Shown piece after piece: positions 23,009 to 32,141 of a DNA stretch of 64,000 nucleotides; the first letter of the stretch is position 1; each line of letters opens with the position of its first letter. This DNA comes from Cronobacter malonaticus LMG 23826. GTDB lineage: Bacteria; Pseudomonadota; Gammaproteobacteria; Enterobacterales; Enterobacteriaceae. The notes under the pieces were generated by a model that was not told where the DNA came from, made no database searches, and worked only from the letters and a program-made list of their open reading frames with translations. The position numbers and the translations under genes were made by a program. The stretch covers positions 3,906,001 to 3,970,000 of the forward strand of contig NZ_CP013940.1 in assembly GCF_001277215.2 (NCBI RefSeq), read 5' to 3'.

Positions 23009-24409
23009 ATGCCACAAACCTACGATTATGATGTAATAGTGATTGGCTCTGGCCCTGGCGGCGAAGGCGCTGCGATGGGCCTGGTGAAACAGGGCGCCAC
23101 GGTAGCCGTGATAGAGCGCTACCATAATGTCGGCGGCGGTTGCACCCACTGGGGCACCATCCCGTCGAAAGCGCTGCGCCACGCCGTCAGCCGTATCATT
23201 GAATTTAACCAGAACCCGTTATACAGCGCCCACTCCCGTCCTCTCCGTTCTTCTTTCGCCGACATCCTCAACCACGCCGACAACGTGATCAATCAGCAGA
23301 CCAACATGCGCCAGGGCTTTTATGAGCGCAACCGCTGCCAGATCCTGCAAGGCGACGCGCGTTTTATTGACGAGCATACGATTGAGCTGACCTGTCACGA
23401 CGGCTCAATAGAGACCCTGACCGCAGAGAAATTCGTGATTGCCTGCGGCTCGCGTCCTTATCACCCGGACGATGTGGATTTCACCCACTCGCGCATCTAC
23501 GACAGCGACTCCATCCTCAGCATGCACCATGAGCCACGCCACGTGATTATTTACGGTGCGGGCGTCATCGGCTGTGAATACGCGTCGATTTTCCGCGGGA
23601 TGAACGTCAAGGTGGATCTCATCAACACCCGCGACCGCCTGCTGGCGTTTCTCGATCAGGAGATGTCCGATTCGCTCTCATACCACTTCTGGAACAGCGG
23701 CGTGGTGATTCGCCACAACGAAGAGTATGAGCGTATCGAAGGCGTGGATGACGGCGTGATTGTGCACCTGAAATCAGGCAAGAAAGTAAAAGCCGATTGT
23801 CTGCTCTATGCAAACGGACGCACCGGTAACACCGATTCGCTGGCGCTGGAGAATATCGGGCTGGAGGCCGATGGCCGCGGGCTGCTGAAAGTCAACAGCA
23901 TGTACCAGACCGCGCTACCGCACATCTACGCCGTGGGCGATGTGATCGGTTATCCGAGCCTGGCCTCCGCCGCCTACGATCAGGGCCGCATCGCCGCGCA
24001 GGCGCTGGTGCAGGGCGTGGCGTCGGCGCACCTGGTGGAAGATATTCCAACCGGCATTTACACCATTCCGGAAATCAGCTCCGTCGGCAAAACCGAACAG
24101 CAGCTCACCGCCATGAAAGTGCCTTACGAAGTGGGTCGCGCGCAGTTTAAACATCTGGCGCGTGCGCAAATTGTGGGCATGAACGTGGGCACGCTGAAGA
24201 TTTTGTTCCACCGCGAAACCAAAGAGATTCTGGGAATTCACTGCTTTGGGGAGCGCGCGGCCGAGATTATTCATATCGGCCAGGCGATTATGGAGCAGAA
24301 AGGTGGCGGTAACACCATTGAGTACTTCGTTAACACCACCTTTAACTACCCGACGATGGCGGAAGCCTATCGGGTCGCCGCGCTGAACGGCTTAAACCGC
24401 CTGTTTTAA
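23009..24409 (+). CDS. sthA: Soluble pyridine nucleotide transhydrogenase
   Basis: FAD enzyme that reoxidises NADPH with NAD+. The 466 residues match E. coli SthA. FAD site [13 protein letters not shown] near residue 14; NAD(P) site [15 protein letters not shown] near 182. The redox-disulfide region reads [15 protein letters not shown], with only the first cysteine of the lipoamide-dehydrogenase pair, as is normal for this family. An upstream frame adding nine residues is disfavoured since MPQTYDYD aligns with E. coli. The 3' end overlaps that of oxyR by 18 bp on the opposite strand. Confidence 0.97.
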   Translation: MPQTYDYDVIVIGSGPGGEGAAMGLVKQGATVAVIERYHNVGGGCTHWGTIPSKALRHAVSRIIEFNQNPLYSAHSRPLRSSFADILNHADNVINQQTNMRQGFYERNRCQILQGDARFIDEHTIELTCHDGSIETLTAEKFVIACGSRPYHPDDVDFTHSRIYDSDSILSMHHEPRHVIIYGAGVIGCEYASIFRGMNVKVDLINTRDRLLAFLDQEMSDSLSYHFWNSGVVIRHNEEYERIEGVDDGVIVHLKSGKKVKADCLLYANGRTGNTDSLALENIGLEADGRGLLKVNSMYQTALPHIYAVGDVIGYPSLASAAYDQGRIAAQALVQGVASAHLVEDIPTGIYTIPEISSVGKTEQQLTAMKVPYEVGRAQFKHLARAQIVGMNVGTLKILFHRETKEILGIHCFGERAAEIIHIGQAIMEQKGGGNTIEYFVNTTFNYPTMAEAYRVAALNGLNRLF

Positions 24410-25309
24410 CGCGCTATCGAAGCGGCCATCCATCTGTTTGCGGATGGCCTCTGCGAGCTGCTCATAGCGGCTGCGCAGCGGCGAGCCCGGACGATACACC
24501 AGACCAATGGTGCGTCGCGGTTCCGGCTTCACGCAGGGCAGATAAACCACGCCGTCGCGATGACGTTCCGGCGGTACGGCGAGCGCAGGCAAAAGCGTAA
24601 TGCCGCTGCCTGCCGCCACCATATTGCGCAGCGTCTCAAGGCTGGTCGCGCGGAAATGCGTGTCTTCATCCGCGCCTGCTTCGAAGCAAAAGCCCATCGC
24701 CTGATCGCGCAGGCAGTGGCCGTCCTCCAGCATCAGCAGTTTTTCGCCCGCCAGTTCGCCCATCGGCACGCGGTCGCGTCCCGCCCATGGGTGATCTTCA
24801 TAGACCGCCAGCAGCATCGGCTCATCAAACAGCGGCACTTCGATAAAGGCTTCGCTCTCTTTCACCAGCGCAAGAATAGCGCAGTCGAGCTTGCCGCTGT
24901 CGAGCTGGGCCAGCAGCTGATGCGTCTGCGCTTCATGCAGATACATTTCGAGTTTGGGGAACGTCTGGTGCAGCATCGGGATGATTTGCGGCAGCAGATA
25001 AGGGCTGATGGTCGGGATAAGGCCAATATGCAGCGGGCCGGACATGGTTTCGCCTTGCTGGCTCGCCATCTCCTTCAGCACTTTAACTTCACGTAAAACG
25101 GTACGCGCCTGGTCTACCAGCAGCAGCCCCGCCTGCGTGAACAGCACTTTGCGGCTGGTGCGTTCCAGCAGCATCACGCCGAGTTCATCTTCAAGCTTAC
25201 GGATTTGACCGCTCAGGGTTGGCTGACTCACGTGGCAGGCGTCCGCCGCACGCCGGAAATGGCGATGTTCGGCAAGAGCCACCAGGTATTCAAGATCACG
25301 AATATTCAT
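24392..25309 (-). CDS. oxyR: Peroxide-sensing LysR regulator OxyR
   Basis: 305 residues, the E. coli length. The N-terminal helix-turn-helix is in [20 protein letters not shown]. The redox cysteines forming the activating disulfide are in [18 protein letters not shown] (Cys199 and Cys208). It activates katG, ahpCF, dps and oxyS on H2O2. It is divergent from the small RNA OxyS, with the shared operator in between, and convergent and overlapping with sthA. Confidence 0.98.
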   Translation of the reverse strand: MNIRDLEYLVALAEHRHFRRAADACHVSQPTLSGQIRKLEDELGVMLLERTSRKVLFTQAGLLLVDQARTVLREVKVLKEMASQQGETMSGPLHIGLIPTISPYLLPQIIPMLHQTFPKLEMYLHEAQTHQLLAQLDSGKLDCAILALVKESEAFIEVPLFDEPMLLAVYEDHPWAGRDRVPMGELAGEKLLMLEDGHCLRDQAMGFCFEAGADEDTHFRATSLETLRNMVAAGSGITLLPALAVPPERHRDGVVYLPCVKPEPRRTIGLVYRPGSPLRSRYEQLAEAIRKQMDGRFDSALKQAV

Positions 25310-25340
25310 TCTTCATCCTCCGCCGCCATGATAGTTCATG

Positions 25341-25377
25341 GCGATAGATAGCATAGCAACCAACGATTATCCCTATC
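25341..25377. promoter_or_regulatory. OxyR operator between oxyR and oxyS
   Basis: Spaced ATAG / CTAT-like quarter-sites (ATAG and CATAG near 25346-25357, TTATC and CTATC near 25367-25377) in the oxyR-oxyS gap match the four-half-site OxyR motif. The same stretch in E. coli is the oxyS/oxyR control site. Confidence 0.75.
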
Positions 25378-25407
25378 AAGCACGAAAGTGAATAATAGCC
25401 TCAGCCG

Positions 25408-25524
25408 CGGAGAACATCACTCGTTACCCTCACTGAGTGATAACCCGCACACAGAGTCTCTCTGTTAGCCGTATAACTAAAGCCAACGTGAACTATTTAG
25501 CGGACAGTAAGTCCGCTTTTTTTT
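25408..25524 (+). ncRNA. oxyS: OxyS regulatory RNA
   Basis: The 3' part reads ATAACTAAAGCCAACGTGAA, a segment shared with E. coli OxyS that includes the Hfq-binding linker, then a terminator hairpin AGCGGAC/GTCCGCT with a run of eight T (25517-25524). The 5' part is less conserved and contains TCACTGAGTGATAACCC-like stem-loop sequence. The 5' end is estimated from the E. coli size (109 nt) and a TAATAG -10-like element near 25393. OxyS represses fhlA and rpoS during peroxide stress in E. coli. Confidence 0.85.
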
Positions 25525-25543
25525 GCCTGCGTTTCGGGGTGCA

Positions 25544-25571
25544 TAAAAAAAGCCCGACATCCGCCGGGCTT
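25544..25571 (-). terminator. argH terminator
   Basis: Minus strand AGCCCG, 8-nt loop, CGGGCT, then seven T residues, 18 bp downstream of the argH stop. It ends the argCBGH transcript. Confidence 0.9.
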
Positions 25572-25588
25572 TCTTCTGCCATTCGCAA

Positions 25589-26962
25589 TTATGCCAGTCG
25601 CGTTTTCGCCGCGCTAATGGCCTGCGCCACCTGCACAGGCGACACGCCGCCCTGCGCCGCGCGCTTATCAAGACACGACTGAAGCGACAGCACCGGGTAC
25701 ACATCGTCACTGATTACTGGGCTGAATTTTTGCAGGTCGCCGAGCGCCAGATCTTCCAGCGGTTTGCCCTGACGAATCGCCTCTACCACCGCCTCGCCCA
25801 CAATGTGGTGCGCTTCGCGGAACGGCACGCCTTTGGCGACCAGATAATCCGCCAGCTCCGTGGCGTTAGCGTAGCCCTGCTGCGCGGCTTCCTGGCAGCG
25901 CGGACGTTTCACCTGAATGCCATCCAGCACCAGCGCCGCCATATGCAGGCAATCAAGCCAGGTGTCGAGCGCGTCGAACAGCCCTTCTTTATCTTCCTGC
26001 ATATCTTTGTTGTAGGCGAGCGGCAGACCTTTCAGCGTCATCATCATGCCGGTGAGCGCGCCCTGCACGCGGCCGCATTTGCCGCGAATAAGCTCCAGCG
26101 CGTCCGGGTTTTTCTTCTGCGGCATTAACGAGGAGCCGGACGTCACGCGATCGGACAGCTCGACAAACCCCGCTTCGCCGGAGTTAAAGAAAATCAGATC
26201 TTCTGCAAAGCGCGACAGATGCACCATGCTGATGGCGGCGTCCGACAGCAATTCCAGCACATGGTCACGATCGGAAACGCTGTCCAGGCTATTGCGGGTG
26301 GCGCTTGCGAAGCCGAGCCAGCCCGCCAGTTGTTCACGGTCTATCTCATACGCCGTACCGGCGAGCGCGCCGCTGCCAAGCGGGCTGACATCGAGACGTT
26401 TCAGCGTATCTTTCAGGCGGCTTTCATCGCGCGCCAGCATTTCGACATACGCCAGGCACCAGTGCGCGAACGTCACCGGCTGGGCGCGTTGCAGGTGGGT
26501 GTAACCCGGCATCACCGCATCCTGGTTTTCCTCGGCGGTCACCACCAGCGCCTGCTGGAGCTGGCGTGTGGCGCTCAGCAGCGCGTGCACCTGGGTTTTG
26601 CACCAGAGCTTCAGGTCAGTCGCAACCTGATCGTTACGGCTGCGTCCGGTATGGAGTTTTTTGCCGAGCGGGCCGACTTTGTCGATAAGCTTGCCTTCTA
26701 CCCAGCTGTGAATATCTTCCGCGTCGCTTTCCAGAATCGCGTGCGGGTTTTCCAGCACCTCTTCCAGCAGCGTATTGAGCGCGCCTTCAAGCTGGCTTTG
26801 CTCCTGCGCGGTCAGCACGCCGACGGTGACCAGCGCTTTAGACCAGGCCACGGAGCCGATAATGTCCTGCTCGGCGAGTCGGTAGTCAAAGCGCAGAGAG
26901 TCATTAAATTGTTTAAACCGCCCGTCTGCCGCCTGAGTAAAACGTCCGCCCCAAAGTGCCAT
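25589..26962 (-). CDS. argH: Argininosuccinate lyase
   Basis: Last step of arginine synthesis: splits argininosuccinate into arginine and fumarate. 457 residues from [20 protein letters not shown], equal to E. coli ArgH. The fumarase/aspartase-superfamily signature [19 protein letters not shown] carries the catalytic serine (near residue 277). Other active-site stretches are [12 protein letters not shown] and [11 protein letters not shown]. An in-frame 38-residue upstream extension runs through repeat DNA and was rejected. It follows argG after a 215-bp gap of REP-like repeats. Confidence 0.97.
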   Translation of the reverse strand: MALWGGRFTQAADGRFKQFNDSLRFDYRLAEQDIIGSVAWSKALVTVGVLTAQEQSQLEGALNTLLEEVLENPHAILESDAEDIHSWVEGKLIDKVGPLGKKLHTGRSRNDQVATDLKLWCKTQVHALLSATRQLQQALVVTAEENQDAVMPGYTHLQRAQPVTFAHWCLAYVEMLARDESRLKDTLKRLDVSPLGSGALAGTAYEIDREQLAGWLGFASATRNSLDSVSDRDHVLELLSDAAISMVHLSRFAEDLIFFNSGEAGFVELSDRVTSGSSLMPQKKNPDALELIRGKCGRVQGALTGMMMTLKGLPLAYNKDMQEDKEGLFDALDTWLDCLHMAALVLDGIQVKRPRCQEAAQQGYANATELADYLVAKGVPFREAHHIVGEAVVEAIRQGKPLEDLALGDLQKFSPVISDDVYPVLSLQSCLDKRAAQGGVSPVQVAQAISAAKTRLA

Positions 26963-26988
26963 AATCCGCTCCGTTATCTGTCTTGCAA

Positions 26989-27160
26989 TGGCGGGAGCGC
27001 TTTGCTTACCCGCACTACGACTGTTCTGGTTATCTCTTAAATGCGGGTGCGCTTTGCTTACCCGCCCTACAAACATTGTGCTGCTTTTCTGCGGCGGGGC
27101 GCTTCATTTACCTGCGCCCCCTTACCGGGCGTAGGGCGGGTAAGCGTCAGCGCACCCGCC
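26989..27160. repeat. REP-like palindromic repeats between argG and argH
   Basis: Three copies of a GC-rich unit: 26991-27017 and 27043-27070 (GCGGGTGCGCTTTGCTTACC type) and 27131-27159 in inverted orientation (GTAGGGCGGGTAAGC type). Each unit can fold. The same family occurs downstream of argE. Repeats of this kind often stabilise mRNA 3' ends or attenuate transcription between genes. Confidence 0.85.
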
Positions 27161-27177
27161 ATCCACGCAACGGCAGA

Positions 27178-28395
27178 TTACTTCTTCAGCTCATTCAGCG
27201 CACGGATGCGTGAAGAGAGGGAGAATAGACGGATAAAGCCGCCCGCGTGGCTGTGATCGTACACTTCGTCTTCGCCGAAGGTCGCGAACTCTTCGTTATA
27301 CAGGCTGTTGGTCGATTTCTTCTGAATCGCGGTGACACGGCCTTTATAGAGCTCCAGCACCACTTCGCCGCTCACCTGTTCAGCCAGCGACTGCGCCGCC
27401 GCCTGCAGGGACTGACGCAGCGGGGCGAACCAGCGGCCGTCGTACACGACATAAGACATCTCAAGGCCCACCTGCTCACGCCATTTAAAGCTATCGCGAT
27501 CCAGCACCAGCTGCTCAACGCCGCGCAGCGCCGCCATCATAATGGTGCCCCCCGGGGTTTCGTAGCAGCCGCGGGATTTAATACCCACCAGACGGTTTTC
27601 CACGATATCGATACGGCCCACGCCATGCTTCGCGCCGATTTTATTCAGCACTTCCAGGCAGCCAAACGGGGTCAGATGCTCGCCGTTAACCGCAACCACG
27701 TTGCCTTTCTCAACGGTCACGGTCACCTGCTCCGCCTCATCCGGCGCGTCTTTAGGATCGACCGTCCAGACCCAGCAATCCTGGTTCGGGGCATTCCACG
27801 GGCTTTCCAGCACGCCGCCTTCGGTGGAGATATGCCAGGCGTTCTCGTCACGGCTGTAGATTTTCTCAAGCGATGCGGTGGTCGGGATATCGCGCGCTTT
27901 CAGGTAATCCAGCAGCGCTTCACGGGAACGCAGGTTCCACTCACGCCACGGGGCGATAACTTTCAGATGCGGAGCCAGCGCCGCCCAGGCGGATTCAAAA
28001 CGCACCTGGTCGTTGCCTTTACCCGTCGCGCCGTGGCACAGCGCGTCGGCGCCGACTTTCTTCGCCACGTCCACCAGCGCTTTGGCGATCAGCGGACGCG
28101 CCATCGAGGTGCCCAGCAGATAGCTGCCTTCATACAGCGCGCCGGTTTGCAGCACCGGATACACGTAATCTTTGATGAACTCTTCACGCGCATCGACCAC
28201 ATAGCACTCAGACGCGCCGGAGCGCAGCGCTTTCTGCTCAACGCCTTTCAGATCGTCACGATCCTGGCCGATATCGACCACGCAGGCGACCACGTCGCAC
28301 CCTTCATAGTTTTCTTTCAGCCACGGAATGATGGCAGAGGTGTCGAGGCCGCCGGAGTAAGCGAGAACCACTTTTTTGATGCCGTGATTTTGCAT
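27178..28395 (-). CDS. argG: Argininosuccinate synthase, short type, inside arg cluster
   Basis: Condenses citrulline and aspartate with ATP. It has 405 residues and starts [20 protein letters not shown], with the ATP pyrophosphatase P-loop AYSGGLDTS. The citrulline/aspartate-site motifs are [11 protein letters not shown] and [12 protein letters not shown]. Length and motifs match the widespread short subfamily, whereas E. coli ArgG is a longer (447-residue) separate type coded elsewhere. The gene lies 26 bp after argB and before argH, making argCBGH. ArgR control is expected through the ARG boxes upstream of argC. Confidence 0.96.
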   Translation of the reverse strand: MQNHGIKKVVLAYSGGLDTSAIIPWLKENYEGCDVVACVVDIGQDRDDLKGVEQKALRSGASECYVVDAREEFIKDYVYPVLQTGALYEGSYLLGTSMARPLIAKALVDVAKKVGADALCHGATGKGNDQVRFESAWAALAPHLKVIAPWREWNLRSREALLDYLKARDIPTTASLEKIYSRDENAWHISTEGGVLESPWNAPNQDCWVWTVDPKDAPDEAEQVTVTVEKGNVVAVNGEHLTPFGCLEVLNKIGAKHGVGRIDIVENRLVGIKSRGCYETPGGTIMMAALRGVEQLVLDRDSFKWREQVGLEMSYVVYDGRWFAPLRQSLQAAAQSLAEQVSGEVVLELYKGRVTAIQKKSTNSLYNEEFATFGEDEVYDHSHAGGFIRLFSLSSRIRALNELKK

Positions 28396-28421
28396 TGTCT
28401 TTTTCCTTTAAAAATTTGTAA

Positions 28422-29198
28422 TCAGGCCAAAATGCGCGTGCCGATGGACACGCCATTAAAGAGAGCGGGCAACTGCTCCGCGTGGCGCCAGGAGGCGATG
28501 TCTACCGGGCGGCCCAGCGTGCGGGCGGCGTCCAGCGCCGCGTGCACTTTAACGATCATCCCGTCGGTGATAATGCCCTGCGCGATAAGCTGCTCGGCTT
28601 TCGCAGAGGTCATCTCAGCGATGCGCTGGCCTTTGCCGTCCAGAATGCCGCTTACGTCGGAGAGCAGAATCAGATCCGCGCCAAGCGTCGCAGCAAGCGC
28701 CGTGGCCGCCTGGTCGGCGTTCACGTTCATCAGGTCGCCGTTGTCGGTGACGCCAATCGAGCTAATCACCGGCATAAAGCCGTTTTCCAGTAGCGCGTTA
28801 ATCAGCTTCGGCGACCCGGGATGCGCCTGGCCCACATGGCCCAGCTCTTCATCAAGCGGCGTCACGCTGACGCTGTCGCCGTCGCCCAGGAACAGGCCGA
28901 CGGAGGCGATACCGTGTTTTTTCGCCCAGGCGAGCAGCGTCTTGTTGGCGGTGCCCGCCAGCGCCCCGGTAATGATGTCGATTTGATCGGCAGGCGTGAC
29001 GCGCAGGCCGTCTTTCTTTTTCACCGGCAGGTTGAGCTGCTTCATCAGGTCGTCAACGAGGCAGCCGCCGCCGTGAACGATGACCAGCGGGCGCTGATGC
29101 TCCTTGCGGTAGTTAACGAGGGCGGTAAAAAGACGCTCCAGCGCCTCTTCGCTGTCGAGCAACACACCGCCTAACTTAATGATTAACGGGTTCATCAT
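28422..29198 (-). CDS. argB: Acetylglutamate kinase
   Basis: Phosphorylates N-acetylglutamate. 258 residues from [20 protein letters not shown], the same as E. coli ArgB. The amino acid kinase fold shows the lysine-glycine loop IIKLGG, HGGG near residue 44 and [10 protein letters not shown] near 181. It is the short, non-arginine-sensitive type lacking an N-terminal helix extension. argC ends 14 bp upstream, so the genes are co-transcribed. In-frame residues before MMNPL were not included as they have no family match. Confidence 0.97.
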   Translation of the reverse strand: MMNPLIIKLGGVLLDSEEALERLFTALVNYRKEHQRPLVIVHGGGCLVDDLMKQLNLPVKKKDGLRVTPADQIDIITGALAGTANKTLLAWAKKHGIASVGLFLGDGDSVSVTPLDEELGHVGQAHPGSPKLINALLENGFMPVISSIGVTDNGDLMNVNADQAATALAATLGADLILLSDVSGILDGKGQRIAEMTSAKAEQLIAQGIITDGMIVKVHAALDAARTLGRPVDIASWRHAEQLPALFNGVSIGTRILA

Positions 29199-29212
29199 CA
29201 CACCTGACTCGG

Positions 29213-30217
29213 TTAAATAAGAGACTGCGTTTCGGCGAAGCCAAAACGAATATTCATACACTGCACCGCCTGCGCGGCGGCGCCTTTCAGCAGGTTATCT
29301 TCCGTGGCGACCACGATCAGATGTTCGCCCTGCACGGCGAAGCCGATATCGCAAAACGGCAGGCCCACCACGTTTTTCAGCGCGGGCACGCCTTTGTCAT
29401 ACAGCCGCACCAGCGGTTTGTCGCCGTAAGCGTCCTGGAAGGTGGCAGCGACTTGCTGCGTGCTCACTCCCGGCTTCAGGCGGCAGGTGATGGTTTCCAG
29501 AATGCCGCGCGGGAAGCTGCCGAGGTGCGGCGTGAAGATTACCTCCGCGCCCAGATGGCTCGCGATTTCCGGCTGATGGCGATGCGTAAAAATGCCGTAA
29601 GGCTGAAGGCTCACTTCGCAAAAACTGTTGGAGATAGCCGCTTTCCGCCCCGCGCCGCTCACGCCGCTGGTGGCGTTAATCACCGGCCACTGATTGAGAT
29701 CCAGCAAACCGGCGTCAATCAGCGGTTTCAGCGAAAGCTGCGCCGCGGTCGGGTAGCATCCCGGCACCGCCACCAGCGTCGCTTCCTTCAGCGCGTCGCG
29801 GTTCCACTCCGCCAGGCCATACACCGCCTGCGCCAGCAGCTCCGGGTGCTGGTGCGTGAATCCGTAAAATTTGTCGTAGAACGCGGCGTCGTTAACACGA
29901 AAGGCGCCGGAGAGGTCGAATACCACGCAGCCCGCATCGAGAAACTGCGGCGCGAGATCGTGGCTGACTTCATGGGCGGTGGCGAGAAACACCACATCCA
30001 CGCCGTCGGTGAACTCGCGAATGTCGCTCATCGGCTGCAGCGGCAGGTCAAGCACGCCTTTCAGCTGCGGATGCAGATCGGAGATTAACTTTCCCGCATC
30101 ATTGCTTTGCGCTGAGACCGTCAATGCGGTTATGTTCATATGCGGATGGCGATTCACGTAGGTCGCAAGCTCTGCGCCGGCATAACCACTGGCGCCAACA
30201 ATCAGCGTGTTCAACAT
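29213..30217 (-). CDS. argC: N-acetyl-gamma-glutamyl-phosphate reductase
   Basis: NADPH-dependent reduction of acetylglutamyl phosphate. 334 residues, as in E. coli. The nucleotide loop is [12 protein letters not shown] near the N-terminus. The catalytic cysteine lies in [15 protein letters not shown] near residue 154, and the active-site histidine region is [12 protein letters not shown]. The start [14 protein letters not shown] was chosen; an in-frame 44-residue extension reads into the promoter region and was rejected. It is the first gene of argCBGH, divergent from argE. Confidence 0.97.
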   Translation of the reverse strand: MLNTLIVGASGYAGAELATYVNRHPHMNITALTVSAQSNDAGKLISDLHPQLKGVLDLPLQPMSDIREFTDGVDVVFLATAHEVSHDLAPQFLDAGCVVFDLSGAFRVNDAAFYDKFYGFTHQHPELLAQAVYGLAEWNRDALKEATLVAVPGCYPTAAQLSLKPLIDAGLLDLNQWPVINATSGVSGAGRKAAISNSFCEVSLQPYGIFTHRHQPEIASHLGAEVIFTPHLGSFPRGILETITCRLKPGVSTQQVAATFQDAYGDKPLVRLYDKGVPALKNVVGLPFCDIGFAVQGEHLIVVATEDNLLKGAAAQAVQCMNIRFGFAETQSLI

Positions 30218-30332
30218 CGGGGCTGGATACCTTCTACCGTCATGTATTTCAGGCGCGGGCCTCCGGGCCGTTGCCGCGTCCGCGAGCGTATCGTCTTCAC
30301 CGGAACCCGGCGGTTCCCTTACGCTCAACGTT

Positions 30333-30371
30333 AATGTATTTTTATTCATAAATACTGCATGAATATTGATA
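30333..30371. promoter_or_regulatory. Pair of ARG boxes between argE and argC
   Basis: Two 18-bp imperfect palindromes, 30333-30350 (containing TATTTTTATTCAT) and 30354-30371 (containing TGCATGAATATTGATA), separated by 3 bp. This is the arrangement bound by one ArgR hexamer in E. coli. They overlap the face-to-face argE and argC promoters, so arginine should repress both. Confidence 0.9.
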
Positions 30372-30397
30372 CTATCACGACCTGAGGTCTGTCAACA

Positions 30398-31549
30398 GTG
30401 AAAATGAAATTACCGCCATTTATCGAGATTTACCGCGCGCTTATCGCCACGCCTTCCATCAGCGCCACCGACAGCGCGCTTGATCAGAGTAATGCGACTT
30501 TAATCAATTTGTTGGCGGGCTGGTTTGGCAGTCTCGGCTTCCAGGTCGAAGTACAGCCGGTCCCCGGTACGCGCAATAAATTCAATATGCTGGCGAGCAC
30601 CGGCAGCGGCGCGGGCGGCCTGTTGCTGGCCGGGCATACCGATACCGTGCCTTTCGACGACGGGCGCTGGACGCGCGACCCTTTCACGCTGACCGAGCAT
30701 GACAACAAGCTGTTCGGGCTTGGCACCGCCGATATGAAAGGCTTTTTCGCGTTTATTCTCGATGCGCTGCGTGACGTGGATGTGACGCAGCTGAAAAAAC
30801 CGCTCTACATCCTGGCGACGGCCGATGAAGAGACGAGCATGGCGGGCGCGCGCTATTTCGCTGAAACGACCGCGTTGCGACCAGACTGCGCCATCATCGG
30901 CGAGCCGACGTCGCTCCAGCCGATCCGCGCCCATAAAGGCCATATCTCCAGCGCCATTCGCGTACAGGGGCAATCCGGCCACTCCAGCGACCCGGAGCGC
31001 GGCGTGAATGCCATCGAGCTGATGCATGACGCCATCGGGCGCATTATGCAACTGCGCGATTCGCTCAAAGAACGCTATCACTATGACGCGTTTACGGTGC
31101 CTTACCCGACGCTTAACCTCGGCCATATCCACGGCGGCGACGCGTCGAATCGCATTTGCGCCTGCTGCGAACTGCATATGGATATTCGTCCGCTGCCGGG
31201 CATGACGCTTGACGATTTAAGCGGCTTGCTGAACGAGGCGCTGGAGCCAGTGAGCCTGCGCTGGCCGGGCCGCCTGACGGTGTTTGATCTGCATCCGCCA
31301 ATTCCCGGCTATGAATGTCCGCCGGATCATAAGCTGGTGCAGGTGGTGGAAAAGCTGCTCGGCGCGCAAACCGATGTGGTGAACTACTGCACCGAAGCGC
31401 CGTTTATTCAGACGATTTGCCCGACGCTGGTGTTAGGCCCCGGCTCGATTAATCAGGCCCACCAGCCGGATGAATATCTGGAAACGCGGTTTATCAAGCC
31501 TACCCGCGAGCTGATTTCGCAGGTGGTGCACCACTTCTGCTGGCACTGA
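30398..31549 (+). CDS. argE: Acetylornithine deacetylase
   Basis: Zn-dependent M20-family deacetylase releasing ornithine from N-acetylornithine. 383 residues, as in E. coli. The metal ligands lie in [15 protein letters not shown] (His, near residue 80), [11 protein letters not shown] (Asp), [12 protein letters not shown] (catalytic Glu) and IIGEPTS. The start codon is GTG, as in E. coli argE; an ATG two codons later is possible but would lose the [15 protein letters not shown] match. It is divergent from argC. Confidence 0.97.
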   Translation: MKMKLPPFIEIYRALIATPSISATDSALDQSNATLINLLAGWFGSLGFQVEVQPVPGTRNKFNMLASTGSGAGGLLLAGHTDTVPFDDGRWTRDPFTLTEHDNKLFGLGTADMKGFFAFILDALRDVDVTQLKKPLYILATADEETSMAGARYFAETTALRPDCAIIGEPTSLQPIRAHKGHISSAIRVQGQSGHSSDPERGVNAIELMHDAIGRIMQLRDSLKERYHYDAFTVPYPTLNLGHIHGGDASNRICACCELHMDIRPLPGMTLDDLSGLLNEALEPVSLRWPGRLTVFDLHPPIPGYECPPDHKLVQVVEKLLGAQTDVVNYCTEAPFIQTICPTLVLGPGSINQAHQPDEYLETRFIKPTRELISQVVHHFCWH

Positions 31550-31565
31550 GTGCCCTGAATATTAT

Positions 31566-31693
31566 GGTGGATGCGCTGCGCTTATCCACCCTACGAAAAT
31601 CCACATCCGCCCCCCAGGGCGGGTAAGCCACACGCACCCGCCGTTGTAGCGCCACCGCTTCACCGTAGGGCGGGTAAGCCACGCGCACCCGCC
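31566..31693. repeat. REP-like repeats downstream of argE
   Basis: Three units of the same family as at argG-argH: 31566-31594 (GGTGGATGCGCTGCGCTTAT type), 31615-31642 and 31665-31693 (GGGCGGGTAAGCC...CGCACCCGCC type). They alternate in orientation and can form hairpins. They probably protect the argE mRNA 3' end. Confidence 0.85.
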
Positions 31694-31873
31694 ATCCCGC
31701 TCGTCACATGCAGCCCATTTCACTGCTTTTACGCCCAGCCGCAGCGCGTGTGACTGAACATCGCGCCGCGCACCTGCACGCTATGTTCATAAGCGTTACT
31801 TATCTGCAATAACGTGAATTAACTTTCATAAATTGCCGCGGTTTATTCACCTGCTGAAGCGATTTCGCAGCAA

Positions 31874-31903
31874 TTGACGAACGGGATTTCACGTGGCTTT
31901 ATA
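31874..31903 (+). promoter_or_regulatory. Candidate ppc promoter
   Basis: TTGACG (31874-31879), 18-bp spacer, TTTATA (31898-31903). This is the best sigma-70-like element upstream of ppc and would give a leader of about 230 nt containing the ERIC element. 31700-31870 shows nothing else I can name. Confidence 0.5.
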
Positions 31904-31983
31904 AAGTAAGAAGTCATTCAAGCCTGAACTTTCGGACGTAAGTAAAAGCTATCGCTTTTCGGTGTCCTGATTTTTGCAGAACC

Positions 31984-32109
31984 TATACCCAAGGATTTCG
32001 TGTTGCAGGAAGGCGGCAAGCCTGGTGAGCCCCGGGAGCTTACATCGGTAAGTGACCGGGGTCGCCAGGCGCGGCCAACGCGCCTGCGGCGCGAAAGACG
32101 ACGGGTATT
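31984..32109. repeat. ERIC (intergenic repeat unit) in the ppc leader
   Basis: A 126-bp element bounded by TATACCC and GGGTATT. It has the central core GGGAGCTTACAT and GTAAGTGACCGGGGT that defines enterobacterial repetitive intergenic consensus sequences, and its length is the canonical 126 bp. It can fold into a long hairpin. It ends 32 bp before the ppc ATG. Confidence 0.93.
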
Positions 32110-32141
32110 AAACATAATTGAGATGGGGTGTCTGGGGTTAT

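Noticed and set aside
23009-24409. sthA as a lipoamide dehydrogenase
   Set aside because: The second redox cysteine is absent (CTHWGTIP), and length and sequence fit the soluble transhydrogenase.
27247-28986. Long plus-strand open frame (579 codons) opposite argG and argB
   Set aside because: It is antisense to two well-supported arg genes, has no family motif, and reflects GC-rich codon bias.
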